Notes under the pieces: generated by a model
Seen by the model: only the letters and a program-made list of their open reading frames with translations
Told to the model about the DNA's origin: nothing
Databases searched by the model: none
Program-made: the position numbers and the translations under genes
Shown here: piece after piece, positions 10,251-20,830 of the stretch
Position numbering within the stretch: position 1 is the stretch's first letter
Layout of the letters: each line of letters opens with the position of its first letter
From: Prorocentrum cordatum
Taxonomy: Eukaryota; Sar; Dinophyceae; Prorocentrales; Prorocentraceae
Assembly (NCBI GenBank): GCA_963575745.1
Contig: CAUYUJ010015949.1
Location: 489,510-553,509 of the forward strand
DNA length: 64,000 nt
Reading direction: 5' to 3'

Positions 10251-10379
10251 ATGCTCGGTTCGGACGCACGCCTCCAAGGACGACTCATAGTATCAGTAGT
10301 TCCTTCTGAGTCCCAGGTCTCTGGAGATCTGGTCGAGACTTCTTGCGATGTTTTTTTCTGCGACGACGGATCTCAGCGT

Positions 10380-10737
10380 ACAGTCGACCCGCCTGGTAAG
10401 GATGAACGATTTTCCAAGGAGACCCTTGCATCCTTCCACTTCGGCCGATCCTTGGCCGCGTTCGCTGGCCGCGCCCCGCTCGCAAAGTTCCGATCGTGCG
10501 CCCTGGCTGTCCGCGTTGACTATAGGCCCAGACCCCCTTTTGTCTATCCTTAGCCGCGTTCGCTGGCCGCGCCCCGCTCGCAAAGCGCCAGCGTGGCCTT
10601 CCGGGGCCCTGGCATCCTCATCGTGCTCCCTGGCTGTACGCGTCGACTGCAGGCCCAGACCCCCCTTTTGTCTATCCTTGGCCGCGTTCGCTGGCCGCAC
10701 CCCGCTCGCAAAGCGTCGACGTGACCTTCCGAGGCCG
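10380..10737. mobile_element. family B element, internally amplified copy
   Basis: Left end ACAGTCGACCCGCCTGG matches family B. Internal TCCTTGGCCGCGTTCGCTGG recurs at about 10448, 10551 and 10677 (spacings near 103 and 126), each with CCGCTCGCAAAG and CAGACCCCCCTTTTG-type words. The right end is replaced by (GGA)n. Confidence 0.7.
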
Positions 10738-10782
10738 GAGGAGGAGGAGGAGGAGGAGGAGGAGGAGGAGGAGGAGGAGCAT
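10738..10782. repeat. (GGA)n microsatellite
   Basis: About 15 uninterrupted GGA triplets directly joined to the amplified family B copy. Confidence 0.95.
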
Positions 10783-11097
10783 GCTCATCCTGCGCCCTGG
10801 CTAGGCGCGCTGACCTGCAGGCCCCAGACAGACCTCCCCCGCGGCGGGCCTGTGCCCGTGGACCCCCGCGGCGCGTCCGCGTTTGGCGCCGCCCCGCCGC
10901 TTCAGGTTTCACGTCACATGGGGGTTGATAGGCCTCCTACCCTGACACGTCGATTAGCGAGTGGGCCGTCTTCGGTCCGCGAGAGGGCGTCGCAGCCGTC
11001 ATTTTGCGGGTCCAGGTCCGTCGGTTTCGGTCCCAGGCCGTTTTCGCTAAAGGGAGGTTTACTAAACGGAGTCGTATTCACCGCCGTGTCATATGGG
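10783..11097. other. unassigned stretch
   Basis: GC-rich with no recognised family. One plus-strand frame is open across it but has no recognisable domain. Confidence 0.4.
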
Positions 11098-11270
11098 GGA
11101 TTCAGGAGGGAAACAAACACACAGACAACAATCGCTGACTCCCAGGAATATATATGGGAAATATGGGAAGTGGTCGGGAAGACGAACACCCAGAGAAAAT
11201 ATGTGAAAATGTATGGGGCATCCTGGGATTTGTGTCTACCTATTTGTGTGTCCCATGGCCCCTTCAGGGA
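11098..11270. mobile_element. family L dispersed element, copy 2
   Basis: AAACACACAGACAACAATCG, TATGGGAAGTGGTCGGGAAG and TTTGTGTGTCCCATGGCCCC follow the order of the 1.75 kb copy. Confidence 0.65.
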
Positions 11271-11689
11271 TGTGCTCTCGGGGGGGATGATGCATCGGCA
11301 CCCCAACTCGTCAGGGGCAACTTTTGGGGTGGAGGTTCGAGGCTCGAGGTTCTCGGGCGTTTTGGTCGGGCCTCGTCGGTTTTCCAGCCTCGGGGTGCCC
11401 TCCAGCAGCTGCGGCTCGCAGAGAGCGTTCGGGGGACGCCCAGTTTGTCCCGAACGGACGCCGGAGAGAAGAGCTATGACCCGACAGCTGTAGGGGCTGA
11501 GGGGCGGGGGCATCGATCCCCAATCGCCCACTGATCGCGGGCTGGGGCCCGACAGCCCGATAGCCCACCCAGGAACGTGCGGACTGGCCAGCGGGGGCCT
11601 GTCGCCGATCTATCCGCGGTGCATCGCCGATGCCAGCTCGATGTTGCCCCCACCCCCTTGAGGTGTCCCCCTCACCGCCACCCTCCCAG

Positions 11690-11830
11690 ATCTCCGCCGG
11701 AATCATTTTTCACGCTTCGCGTGACCCCTGCCAGCCCATTCGGAAACTCTGCCCATGAGAGTTGTCGGGCCAGGGGACGAAGAAACACATGTAGTGAAAC
11801 AGAGCGGGCAACCAGGGTGAACAGAGAGGT
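11690..11830. repeat. dispersed repeat shared with 13.05-13.16 kb
   Basis: CAGCCCATTCGGAAACTCTG and CCCATGAGAGTTGTCGGG recur, diverged, at about 13090. Both copies are followed within 100-150 bp by a GGA tract. Confidence 0.55.
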
Positions 11831-11904
11831 CTCTGGGAGCGAGGGGGTTGTCTTCGAGGTCCTCTTCGGGACATCCCTGGGGCCCACAGTTGAGGCGATG
11901 GAAG

Positions 11905-12045
11905 GAGGAGGAGGAGGAGGACGAGGAAGACGACGACGACGACGACGACCACGCCGACGAAGGAACAGGAAAACAATGTGGGCAAGGACGAGGACGAGGA
12001 GAAGGAGGAGGAGGAGGAGGAGGACAACGAGGACGAGGACAGAGC
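11905..12045. repeat. (GGA)/(GAC) compound microsatellite
   Basis: GGA, then GACGACGAC, then GGA again with GAGGAC interruptions. Confidence 0.9.
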
Positions 12046-12049
12046 CCTG

Positions 12050-12790
12050 AAATCGGATCTTGGAGCCCTCTTTGGACTCTTTTGGGGATCTTGGGGTCCT
12101 CCTCGAGCTTGAGGGGTCTTGGGGCCCTCTTGGAGCCCTCTTGGGGGTCCCTTGGGAACCTAGGAGGGCATCTTGTGGCCATCTTGGAGGCCATCGATCA
12201 AAAGAAGGGAGGTTCTAAATGTGCCTTCCCCCCTGGGGCACTCGAACTTACCTCTTGGGGCCCTCTTGGGGCGCGCTTGGGCTGCTCTTAGACGCTTTTC
12301 GGGCCGCCAGGGGGGCATCTTGGGCCCTTGGGTCTCCCTTGGGCCATCTTCAGGCATCAAAAGCGCATTGGAACCGAAGAGGAGAGACGGAACAATCATT
12401 TATGTTCTGTAGTGTTTGAATGATGTTGGCCTTTTGGGGGACATCATGAGGGGGCTCCAAGAGCATTTGGACCCGTCTTGTGGCCCTCGTCGGACATCTC
12501 GCAAGTACGATGGAAGCTTTCGTGAACTACCGTCTGCTATCTTGAGCCATTTGGCAGGCCATCTTGGAGCATCGGAGGCCCACTCGGAGTCATCGTGGGT
12601 CTCTTTTGAAGGATATTGGAGTTCTCTTGGAGCTTTTCTGGGGGATCTCGGGGCCCTTTTGGGGCCCTCTTGGAGCCCTCTTGGGGTTCCCTTGGTAGCC
12701 CAGGGGGGGCTCTTGGGGTTGGAGGCCATCGATTCAAAGGGTATCATCGATTTGCCTCCCCCCCTGGGGCCATAAAAATTGCAAAACTTG
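12050..12790. repeat. degenerate CTTGGGGCCCTC repeat with a 0.55-kb direct duplication
   Basis: TCTTGGGGCCCTCTTGGAGC-type words pervade the region. A block from 12118 to 12240 (GGCCCTCTTGGAGCCCTCTT ... GGAGGCCATCGATCAAA ... CCCCCCTGGGGC) recurs at about 12660-12775. Frames are not conserved. Confidence 0.75.
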
Positions 12791-13169
12791 GGTCCGACAC
12801 CATAATACAACAAATGACAATCTTGGACTTTCTGACGCCCCGCGAACGCCTCAATAAATCTCATGGATGGGGTGGGTAATCTTCCCGGAGGGGAAGAGGT
12901 CTTGGGAATAGGAACGACAGAATTCGTTTGACCACTTTGCCCACAGGGCTGGTGGTTTTCCTCACGTTTCGCGTATATTTCGGTCCTTACGCCCTCTAGA
13001 CTTTTCCATGCGGGCCGCTAATCAAAAAAGTATCTTTACCAGCAGGCGTTCGACTCGTTTCGCGCGCCCGATAACCAAAACGTATCTTCACCAGCAGCCC
13101 ATTCAGAAACGTTGCCCATGAGGGCTGACGGAACATGGGAGGAAGAGACGCATGTTGAATCATGGTGAA

Positions 13170-13556
13170 TTGGGAAGCAGAGGAGGAGGGGGAGGATGAG
13201 CATGAGGAGGAGGGGAGGAGGATTGCCCAGAGCATCAAGAGGGCCTCAAGCCCGAGGGCCAGGAGGGCTGGAGGAGGCCGGGGCAGGAGGCGGAGGGGAG
13301 GAGGGGGAGGAGAAGGAGGAGGAGGAGGAGGAGGAGGAGGAGTAGGAGGAGGAGGAGGACGAGGAGGAGGAAGAAGAGGAGGAAGGACGAGGAAGAGGAG
13401 AGGAGGAGGAGGCGGAGGAGGACAGATGACAACGACGAGGAGGACGAGGAGGAGGAGGAGGAGGAGGACGAGGAGGAGGAGGAGGACGAGGAGGAAGACA
13501 AGAAGGAGGAGGAGGAGTAGGAGGAGGAGGAGGAGGAGGAGCAGGAGGAGGAAGGA
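13170..13556. repeat. (GGA)n/(GGACGA)n microsatellite
   Basis: Long purine-rich tract with CGA interruptions. Poly-Arg, poly-Glu and, on the other strand, poly-Leu/Ser frames are artefacts. Confidence 0.95.
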
Positions 13557-13645
13557 CAATGATTCCCTTCCGAAGCTGTCATCGTGCTGCCTCCGCCCTG
13601 GTCTTCTCTCCCCGCCCCCCCCCCGACGGCCGGCCCTGCCGGCAG

Positions 13646-13699
13646 GAGCGGGCCGTGGCCGCCGAGCGGCGGGCGGCGCACCACGACATGGAGCTCAGG
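13646..13699 (+). CDS. candidate micro-exon 5, helical segment (18 aa)
   Basis: 54 nt reading ERAVAAERRAAHHDMELR in phase 0. A C-rich tract (13606-13624) and CGGCAG precede it, the best acceptor context in this part. It is followed by GACTCC (GA donor, allowed in dinoflagellates), or the frame may run on to about 13730. Product unknown. Confidence 0.42.
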
Positions 13700-13844
13700 G
13701 ACTCCCGGCGGCCCTCGCCCCGCCGAAAGTCAGGCGATCGCAAACATGGATCGGCGGCGGGGCCCCCAGGGCGGGTCTGGGGACCGATTTTGAGCGTATT
13801 TGCCCTTCCCGCCCCCCCTCCCTGGCCGCCTTAACCGGGCCGAA

Positions 13845-14032
13845 CGAAAGGGGATAGGGAAAGGGGGGGGGGGGGACGAAATCTGCTGCATGCAGCTGGT
13901 TTCGGCCCCGCCGCCGGGCCCAGTCCTCGATTCATGGGCGCCTTCTGGCGCCGGGAGGCGCTGGGAAAATCAGCTGCGTGTGCTGATTCTCTACCCCACC
14001 CTTTGCTATCCCCCCCTTTCGTTCCCCCGACT
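13845..14032. mobile_element. family K inverted-repeat element, copy 1
   Basis: Ends GAAAGGGGATAGGGAAAGGG and CCTTTGCTATCCCCCCCTTT are inverted. Core GCAGCTGGTTTCGGCCCCGC and CATGGGCGCCT are shared with 47.56-47.75 kb at high identity. Confidence 0.8.
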
Positions 14033-14035
14033 TCA

Positions 14036-14200
14036 GTTGGAGGATCCATGGCCGATGCATCGGCGATGCGGCTCGATGTGGAGACCGATCTTCTCCACGC
14101 CGACGTCACCGATGCATCGCCGCAGACGTCGCCAATGCAATGGCGATGCATCGGTGATGCGTCGCGATCCGCCGACCCCATCCACTCGAACCCCCTATGG
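14036..14200. repeat. family P repeat, copy 2
   Basis: Dense CGATGCATCGGCGATGC palindromes with TGTGGAGACCGATCTTCTCC and GATCCGCCGACCCCATCCAC, matching 7.9 and 20.95 kb. Confidence 0.65.
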
Positions 14201-14258
14201 GAGCGCAGGGGCAACGTTTCGGGGGGGAATAGGCTCAGGAAGTTTCGGTGCCTGGGCC

Positions 14259-14786
14259 CTCACTGGGCCCCGGAACCGGCAGGGCCGTTTTTGCACCGTT
14301 TGCGAATATGTATCTCTTGCAAACGAGAACGGTGACAAAAAACGGCAACCGGAAACGGCAACACAGACGGCTCCGGAATTGGAACCAGAACCAGATGCGG
14401 CAAACAAAAACAGCGACGGAACCAGAACAAATCCAGCGCCAGAGCTTTGGGTGCGAATTCATGGAGGGCAATAAATGGGGGGGGAATGGTGCCCTGTTCG
14501 GGCCTTGAAGGCCCCCTCTTGGCCCGAAAGGGCCCCTCTGTGGGCCCCAGAGCGCCCTTTCACGTAAGAGCGACCCTTCGCGGGAGCGACCTCTGGTCCG
14601 GGCCCAATGGGGTCCCCCGATCGCCGAGCGCGATGCGGTAGTAGCGTCGTGCGCGCTCGTGTGTTGGTCCTCCCAGTGGCCCCCAAAAAGCCGCGCACCA
14701 AAGGCCACTCTTACCCAGACCGAAGCAGAAACGGCAACACGGAACTGACAACAAAAACGGCTCTGTCGTTTCCAGAGCCCGCTGAG
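14259..14786. mobile_element. family D hAT-like non-autonomous transposon, copy 1, interrupted
   Basis: Left end CTCACTGGGCCCCGGAACCGG and right end CGTTTCCAGAGCCCGCTGAG are inverted. Flanks CCTGGGCC (14251-14258) and CTTGGGCC (14787-14794) match 7 of 8, as an aged 8-bp target duplication. The interior is AACGG-rich like copies 2 and 3, but is split by about 240 bp including family E copy 1. Confidence 0.75.
14564..14714. mobile_element. family E inverted-repeat element nested in family D
   Basis: Ends GTAAGAGCGACCCTTCG and AAAGGCCACTCTTAC are inverted. Shares GGGGTCCCCCGATCGCCG and AAGCCGCGCACCAAAGG with 53.74-53.89 kb. Its position inside family D copy 1 dates it as the younger insertion. 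Confidence 0.8.
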
Positions 14787-15106
14787 CTTGGGCCGGCCCA
14801 GGGCGGTCTCCAGCAGCTGCTGCGCCCCCTCGAGTGCGCGCTCCTGGGGGGCCGGCATCGTCCTGACCGCCCCTACCCCTTGTGCGCGCCGCCAACTAGC
14901 GATGTTCGATCATGGGCCCTTGGTTCAACGAAACCGTTCGCGCCGAAGACTGTCGAAGACCGTCTGAATGCCGTCGAAGACCGCCAGAAGATCGCCCAAG
15001 ACCGCCGAAGGAGGAGGTCCATGGGCGAACATGAGGTGTCAGAATAATCCTGACTGTGGAGGGGTACCCTTCTGTTCTTTGTGTTCGGGCTTGCGGGCGC
15101 CTGCAG

Positions 15107-15160
15107 GACCTGCGGCGCCGCTGCGCCTTCGCCGAGCGCGAGGCGGACGAGATGAGGGAG
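15107..15160 (+). CDS. candidate micro-exon 6, coiled-coil segment (18 aa)
   Basis: 54 nt in phase 0 reading DLRRRCAFAEREADEMRE. Preceded by a T-rich tract (15071-15085) and CCTGCAG, a textbook AG|G acceptor. Followed by GCGCGACG (GC donor after GAG). The 3' border is the start of the GAC microsatellite, and the CGCCTTCGCCGAGCGCGAGG part of this exon recurs inside the repeat block at about 15496 and, diverged, at 15600. Product unknown. Confidence 0.48.
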
Positions 15161-15164
15161 GCGC

Positions 15165-15277
15165 GACGACGACGACGACGGACGACGACGCCGCCGCCGC
15201 CGACGACGACGACGGACGACGGACGACGGACGACGGCCGACGGCCGACGGCCGACGGCCGACGGCCGACGGACGACG

Positions 15278-15354
<77 letters not shown>

Positions 15355-15427
15355 ACGGACGACGGACGACGGACGACGGACGACGGACGACGGACGACGG
15401 ACGACGGACGACGGACGACGGACGACG

Positions 15428-15498
<71 letters not shown>

Positions 15499-15563
15499 CT
15501 TCGCCGAGCGCGAGGTAGCCGGGACTACGACGGCGGCGGCGGCGGCGACGGCGACGACGACGA

Positions 15564-15599
<36 letters not shown>

Positions 15600-15612
15600 C
15601 TGCGCCGAGCGC
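15165..15612. repeat. (GAC)n / (GACGGAC)n block with embedded exon fragments
   Basis: Alternates pure GAC runs (about 15280-15350 and 15430-15495) with a GACGGAC heptamer (about 15350-15430). Two copies of a piece of micro-exon 6 (GCCGAGCGCGAGGTAGCCGG at about 15502 and 15603) lie at the distal side. Confidence 0.9.
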
Positions 15613-15619
15613 GAGGTAG

Positions 15620-15900
15620 CCGGCCAGCGGGGAGAGCCGAAGGGGATAACGTCAGCTTGTGGTGAACAAAAGGTGCCGTGGGCCGGAGATCACAGAAGCT
15701 GCCGCTCGTCTTGGATTGAATGCCCAAGGAGGTCTTTAATGTAAGACCCCCTCCTTTGTTTCTCGGCGGTGAAAAAGACTGGTCCTAAAACCTCCTCGGC
15801 GCGGCGGAGATTGTTTTCCTATGTTGTTGTGAGTGCTGGAATCGTGTTGGGCTTTGTTGTTCTCTCAGGGAATAATGCCCCCTGGGCTACCCTCCACTAT
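15620..15900. other. unassigned stretch
   Basis: AT-richer than its surroundings. No gene or family recognised. Confidence 0.4.
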
Positions 15901-15902
15901 AC

Positions 15903-16150
15903 CTGCTAAGGAGGAGGGGGGATGAAGAGAAGAAGGAGGAGGAGGAGGAAGAGAAAAGGGGAGGAGGAGGAGGAGGAGAAATGAGTGTGAGAGGAGGAGG
16001 AGGAGGAGGAGGAAGAGGTGGAGGAGGACGAGGAGGAGGAGGAGGAGAAGGAGGAGGACGAGGAGGAGAAGGAGAGGGAGGAGGAGGAGGAGGAGGAGGA
16101 GGAGGAGGAGGAGGAGGAGGAGGAGGAGGAGGAAGAGGAGAGGCAAGATG
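15903..16150. repeat. (GGA)n microsatellite
   Basis: GGA triplets with AAG and CGA interruptions and a clean GGA run at 16077-16135. Confidence 0.95.
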
Positions 16151-16419
16151 AGGAGATATTGAACAGGGGGGCTCCTGTGAGGGCCGCACCCTGGCGCATG
16201 AGAGTGCAATGAGCCGCTGCATGAGAGCGCTGCTGGCGGGCGCCGCGGGGAATGGCAGAAAACCAAACCGTCAATAGGTCCGCCGAACAAATATTGAATT
16301 ACACCTGATTAGGGGGGTTCTCAAGACCTTTCGAGGTGAACTCATCGGCGAATAGTGCCCGGAAGCGCGGCAGCGCCCCAGAAGTGCTCACAGAAGGCTC
16401 AACTGGCGCCCACTAGCGA

Positions 16420-16520
16420 GCAATAACACCGAATACTGCCATGCGAGGGAGATGCATCGTGTCCGCTTGCGCGCGACTGGGCGCGCTGCTGGGCGCCGTG
16501 GGGACGACCCGAAGATTCCG
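16420..16520. repeat. dispersed repeat shared with 47.32-47.41 kb
   Basis: GCATGCGAGGGAGATGC, GCGCGCGACTGGGCGCGC and GGGGACGACC occur in the same order and spacing near 47330. Confidence 0.65.
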
Positions 16521-16714
16521 TGACTTGTTCTTCAACGATGCCCCCCCGCCTCCGATGGCTGGTGAACGGACCCTGCGGGGCTCGAAACTGACTCTTTACA
16601 GTGCCGCGCGCGGCACGCTGATCGCGGGCGCCGGCGAGGGGAGCGTGTGCTCCCGCTGCACGGGGAGATCGGGGACGAAGACCGACAGCAGTCCCTGCCC
16701 ACTCAGGCACGCGC

Positions 16715-16880
16715 AGAGGCGGAGGGCAAGGGGAGGGGGGAAGGCTTCTTAGAAGCACCCCTGCTTCTCAGAAGGCGCGGGCCTTGTCTACAGATGGAGG
16801 GCCGGCGCCTCCCAAGAAGCAGCCTGCTTCTAAGAAGCCTTTCCCCCTCCCCCCACCCCCTCGTGCGCGCCGCCAACCAC
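16715..16880. mobile_element. family H inverted-repeat element, copy 2
   Basis: GGGAAGGCTTCTTAGAAGCA pairs with TGCTTCTAAGAAGCCTTTCC. Outer GCGCAGAGG and TGCGCGCCGCC words match 22.77-22.91 kb. Confidence 0.75.
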
Positions 16881-17033
16881 CTCGAGCAGGGCTCGCTGCT
16901 GATGCCCGCTCCAGAAGCTGCCCCTCGGGGACGAGAGGTCGCCTGCCCAGCACTGGCTGTTTTCGGCGTTGGGCAGCTGCCCGTCCTCGTCTCGGGCGTG
17001 CCAAGCACTGGAGGATGAATTCACCCACCCCTC

Positions 17034-17161
17034 GGCATCGCTCGGACGTGTGCATTTTCTCAAGGCGAGGCCCATCGAGGAGCATCTAACAGGATCGTCC
17101 TGCGAAAAAGTACACGTGCGAAACCGAACAACGCACGGGAAATGGACGTCCGAGCGATGGC
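17034..17161. mobile_element. family C inverted-repeat element, copy 2
   Basis: GGCATCGCTCGGACGTGTG and GACGTCCGAGCGATGGC are nearly perfect inverted ends. Confidence 0.85.
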
Positions 17162-17564
17162 GAGACCCTGCTTTCGCTCCTGGGCACGACCAAGTCGTGC
17201 CACGCGCCTCCTCGTCGATCCGCCTGGCCGCTGCGGGCCACCCCGCGCTCGGGGGAAACGTCAGCCTGCTCGGAGGGGGGGGGGGCGGGGCGCGGGGAAA
17301 CATCGACCCCGAGACGCCCAGTCCTCGACGACTTTGGCCCGAGTGCCCCGACCTGCCCAGGAGCATGGGGGCTCCCCATCGGGGGCATATCACCGATCTC
17401 CTGGCGATGTACGGTCGGCCCTGATTAGTAGGTCAACCTTTCGACTGAAGGGTGCCCTCGTGTCCCGTGTCTCGCGACCCATGCCTCCCACATACTTGTG
17501 GCAATGTGGCCCTCGGAAGGGTCTTGTGTCCTCTCGCGCGTCCTGCCCAATCGAGTCCGACTGT

Positions 17565-17780
17565 ATCGTCGATTCCAGGGTCCTCCGATCGATCCGGTCC
17601 GATGTTGGACTCGATCCCGATGTTCCAACGATCCGACGCGGCCCGATGCCTGCGTGGCGCTGCTGTGCATCCTGGCGCAGCCGTCCCGATAGGGAATGCT
17701 CGATGCCGTGCCGGTGCGGCCCGATCCGACGCACCCTCCAGTCAGAGCCGATCTCCTGGCTCGATGCTGATTGATGTTGC
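17565..17780. repeat. family Q repeat, copy 1
   Basis: CCGATCGATCCGGTCCGATG, GGCGCTGCTGTGCATCCTGG and ACCCTCCAGTCAGAGCC are shared with 27.6-27.94, 36.24 and 63.12 kb. Confidence 0.6.
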
Positions 17781-18059
17781 GACTCCAGGTCGCTGTCATG
17801 CCCCCCTGAGTCCATTTGGGCCTTTCCCGAATCCGTGCTGGCCTCGTTTCTGCCGGCGTCGTCGTCGTGGTCGTTGTGCGTGCTGCTCTGCTCCAGACTT
17901 GTGCCCCTTATATGCAGTGACCACCACCACCCCCCGAGCCAGCCCCCCCCCTCGGGTCCGCTTTAAGAGCCTCTACCTCACAGCTCGGCGTGCGTGCCAA
18001 AATTCACGCGGCGAGCGGCGCGGGAACGAGAGCGCTGGCAGACGGACACTTTCTTACTG

Positions 18060-18340
18060 GCTGAATTACTTAGTGACAGACACACGCACACGCACACGTA
18101 CACTCGCGAACATACGCGCACATTCACACACACACACAGTCCCCATTCACTCTACACGTTTACGTATACGTATGCATGTATGCATGTATGTATGTAGGTA
18201 TATAGATATATGTGTATGTACGTATGTACGTACGTATGCGAATATGCATGTGTGTCTACACCTATGTGCGGTTGTGTGTATGTTTGTATGTGTGAATGTG
18301 TGTATGCATGTGTGTATGTGTGTATGTGTGTATGTATGTA

Positions 18341-18372
<32 letters not shown>

Positions 18373-19345
18373 CGTATGTATGTATGTATGTATGTGTGTG
18401 TATGTATGTATGTATGTATGTATGTATGTATGTATGTGTGTATGTGTGTATGCATGATTGTTTGTCTGCCTGTATGTATGTCTGTATGTGTATGCATGTA
18501 TGTATGTGTGTATGTTGAAGTGTGTGTATGTACATGTGTGCGTGTGTTCGTACTTACGTATGTAGGTGGGTTTGTATGTCTGTATGTGTATGCATGCATG
18601 CATGTAGGTCGGTGGGTCGGTAGCTAGGGATGTATGGATGTATGCATGTGTATGTATGCATGTATGGTTGTAAGTCACGTATGCTTGGTATGTATGCGTC
18701 GTATAGTGATGTGTGTATGCACGTATGCATGTGTCTATGTGGACGTGTTTGTGTATGCATGCATGTATGCATGCATGCATGTATGTAATGTATGGATGTA
18801 GGTACGCATGACTGCATGCATGCATGTATGTATGCATGTATGAATGGCGTTGTGTGTATGTATGCATGCATGTATGTATGCATGTAAATATGTACGTCTG
18901 TGTGTATGTGTGTATGCATGCAAGTATGTTTGTGTGCGTGTGTGTATAAGTGGTGTATGTATGAATATGTGTGTATGGACTTATGTGTGCAGGTATGCCA
19001 GCACGTATGTATGCATGAATGCTTGTATGTGTACATGTATGGTTGTATATATATATATGTGTATGCATAAGTGTTTGTCTGTCTAGATTGTTCGGCAGTG
19101 CACACGCATGCGTATACACATATTCAGGTACACTTACGTATATCTGTATATATAGATGCAGTGTATAAATGCATGCACATATGCATACTCACAGTCATAT
19201 GCACATACATAGCGATACATATACATATACATTGCCGATACATATATACATAAACACATATGCGTATACATACATGTGCATATGCATATGCATCTATACA
19301 TATACACATGCACAGACATAATGCCAATACCTGTACCTAAACCTA
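18060..19345. repeat. giant TATG/TGTA microsatellite flanked by inverted ACAY tracts
   Basis: ACAC-rich DNA at 18075-18150, then 0.9 kb of TATG/TGTA words (18165-19080), then the complementary TACA/CATA type (19095-19345). The strand switch near 19085 makes a kilobase-scale imperfect palindrome. Confidence 0.92.
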
Positions 19346-19747
19346 TCTTACACATACAAATCCAGACACTTGTATGTAGACACATAAAGACGACAGCGCC
19401 CACGCGCTCACAACCACTTGTCCTCGAGCGGCCGAGTGACGCCCGTGCGGCGAAGGCTGACGCGGGGCGCGCTTGGCGCCCCACTACCTCTACATGCGCG
19501 CCTCTGTCCCAAGACGCGCTGCCAGCTCCAATCGACGGACGCACGGGAACGGAGCGCGTTTCCCACGAATCCGCCTCCCCGAGAGGCGTCGCGGGAGGAA
19601 AACGCATCCGCATCCGCGGCCTCGCGGGCGGGGCCCCTGGGCCGCGACCCCGCGCAACACGGGGCGCTCTTTCCCGCGGAGGGCCCCCCGCGCGGAGCGC
19701 ATCCGTGCGACCGCGTGTCCGCAGGATCGCGCCCCGGAATCCAGACC

Positions 19748-19993
19748 TTTGTGGGCCCCGGAAACGGCAGGGCCGTTTTTTCACCGTTTCCAAAAAGATG
19801 TCCCTTGAAAATGGAAACGGCAAAAAAACGGCGACCGGAAACGGCAAACAACAGCTCCTGGATTGGAATCGGAGCCGGAACCAGTCAAACAATGGCGACG
19901 GAACCGGTAAACAAACGGCGTCGGAACCGGCAAAAAAACAGCAAAACGGAACCGGTAACAAAAACGGCCTTGTCGTTTCCAGGGCCCGTTAAG
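19748..19993. mobile_element. family D hAT-like non-autonomous transposon, copy 2
   Basis: Ends TTTGTGGGCCCCGGAAACGG and CGTTTCCAGGGCCCGTTAAG are inverted. TCCAGACC directly flanks both sides (19740-19747 and 19994-20001), a perfect 8-bp duplication. The interior repeats AAACGG and GGAACCGG words and has no coding capacity. Confidence 0.9.
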
Positions 19994-20120
19994 TCCAGAC
20001 CCCGACGGCGCGGAGACGGACGTCTCCGCCGTGCCGTGCGGCGCGGGGAGCCCGCTGGCCGGGAGGGCGCGCACCGCGGCGCCGGCAGCACGGCAGAGCT
20101 GGGCCGGGCGGGGCGGCAGT

Positions 20121-20279
20121 TACCAGCCTATATCCTTATCCCTAAGATTGGCACGCCAAAAGGCGATGACAATCTTAGGGATTCGTCTTTTTTTCAAAAA
20201 CAAACAAGGGAATCCCTAAGATTGGCATCGTGATGGAGAGGTGCCCAGCATAGGGATAGGGATATGTTCCAGGCTAGTA
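20121..20279. mobile_element. family F inverted-repeat element, copy 1
   Basis: TACCAGCCTATATCC pairs with GGATATGTTCCAGGCTAGTA. Internal CCCTAAGATTGGCA words are also inverted. The 46.48-46.64 kb copy lies in opposite orientation. Confidence 0.8.
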
Positions 20280-20354
20280 ATGCAGGGGGGGGGGGGGGGG
20301 GCCGGCGGAGCAGCGAGCGACGGCACGCAGAGGCCAGGCGCCAGCACGCCCGAG

Positions 20355-20615
20355 GAGAGGGAGGACATCGGGAGCCTTGCGAGGCGGGGGTCGATGCAAA
20401 CGGGGGTCGGCCAGGGCGCCAGACCCTGCAGGATCCTGCGAAGACCCCCTCTGGCTGACCCGGGTCAGCGAGCCGCTCGTGGCCGCGAGGCGGCCGCGCG
20501 TATTGGCTGACCCGGGCTTGCGAAGATCTGCGTTGCAGTTTTTTTTTCCCTGCATCTCAGTTTTTGGTTTCTTGCTGACCCAGGTCTGGGTTGACCCGGG
20601 TCAGGAGATCCCCGA
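20355..20615. mobile_element. family M dispersed element, copy 2
   Basis: Nearly collinear with 6262-6515, including GGCCGCGAGGCGGCCGCGC and the terminal GGGTTGACCCGGGTCAGG. Confidence 0.75.
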
Positions 20616-20693
20616 GATTAGCCGCGCAGACGCGCGAGCACGCGCAGCCTCCTGCCGCCCGAGCCAGGCCCCGTGGGGACCAGAGATTCCCGT

Positions 20694-20830
20694 GGGCGTC
20701 GTTTGGACGCGTGCATGGTTTCTCGGCGAGGGCCGTCGAGGAGCATTCTATTCTGGATCATCGTGCGAACAAGAACACGCATGCGCGCAAAGGCGGCAAC
20801 TGCACGCAGGGTGGCCGTCCGAGGGATGGC
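20694..20830. mobile_element. family C inverted-repeat element, copy 3 (diverged)
   Basis: Left GTCGTTTGGACGCGTGCATGG and right GGCCGTCCGAGGGATGGC; interior GAGGAGCATTC and GGATCATCGTGCGAA as in the family. Confidence 0.65.

Noticed and set aside
14787-14843. Minus-strand helical segment ERALEGAQQLLETALGRPK after CCCCCCAG
   Set aside because: It looks like the plus-strand candidates but has no GT/GC/GA donor, and its end coincides with the family D target duplication. Kept as a caution against over-reading the micro-exon pattern.
15107-15616. Poly-Asp/Arg protein
   Set aside because: The GAC block is a microsatellite; only its first 54 nt have exon character.
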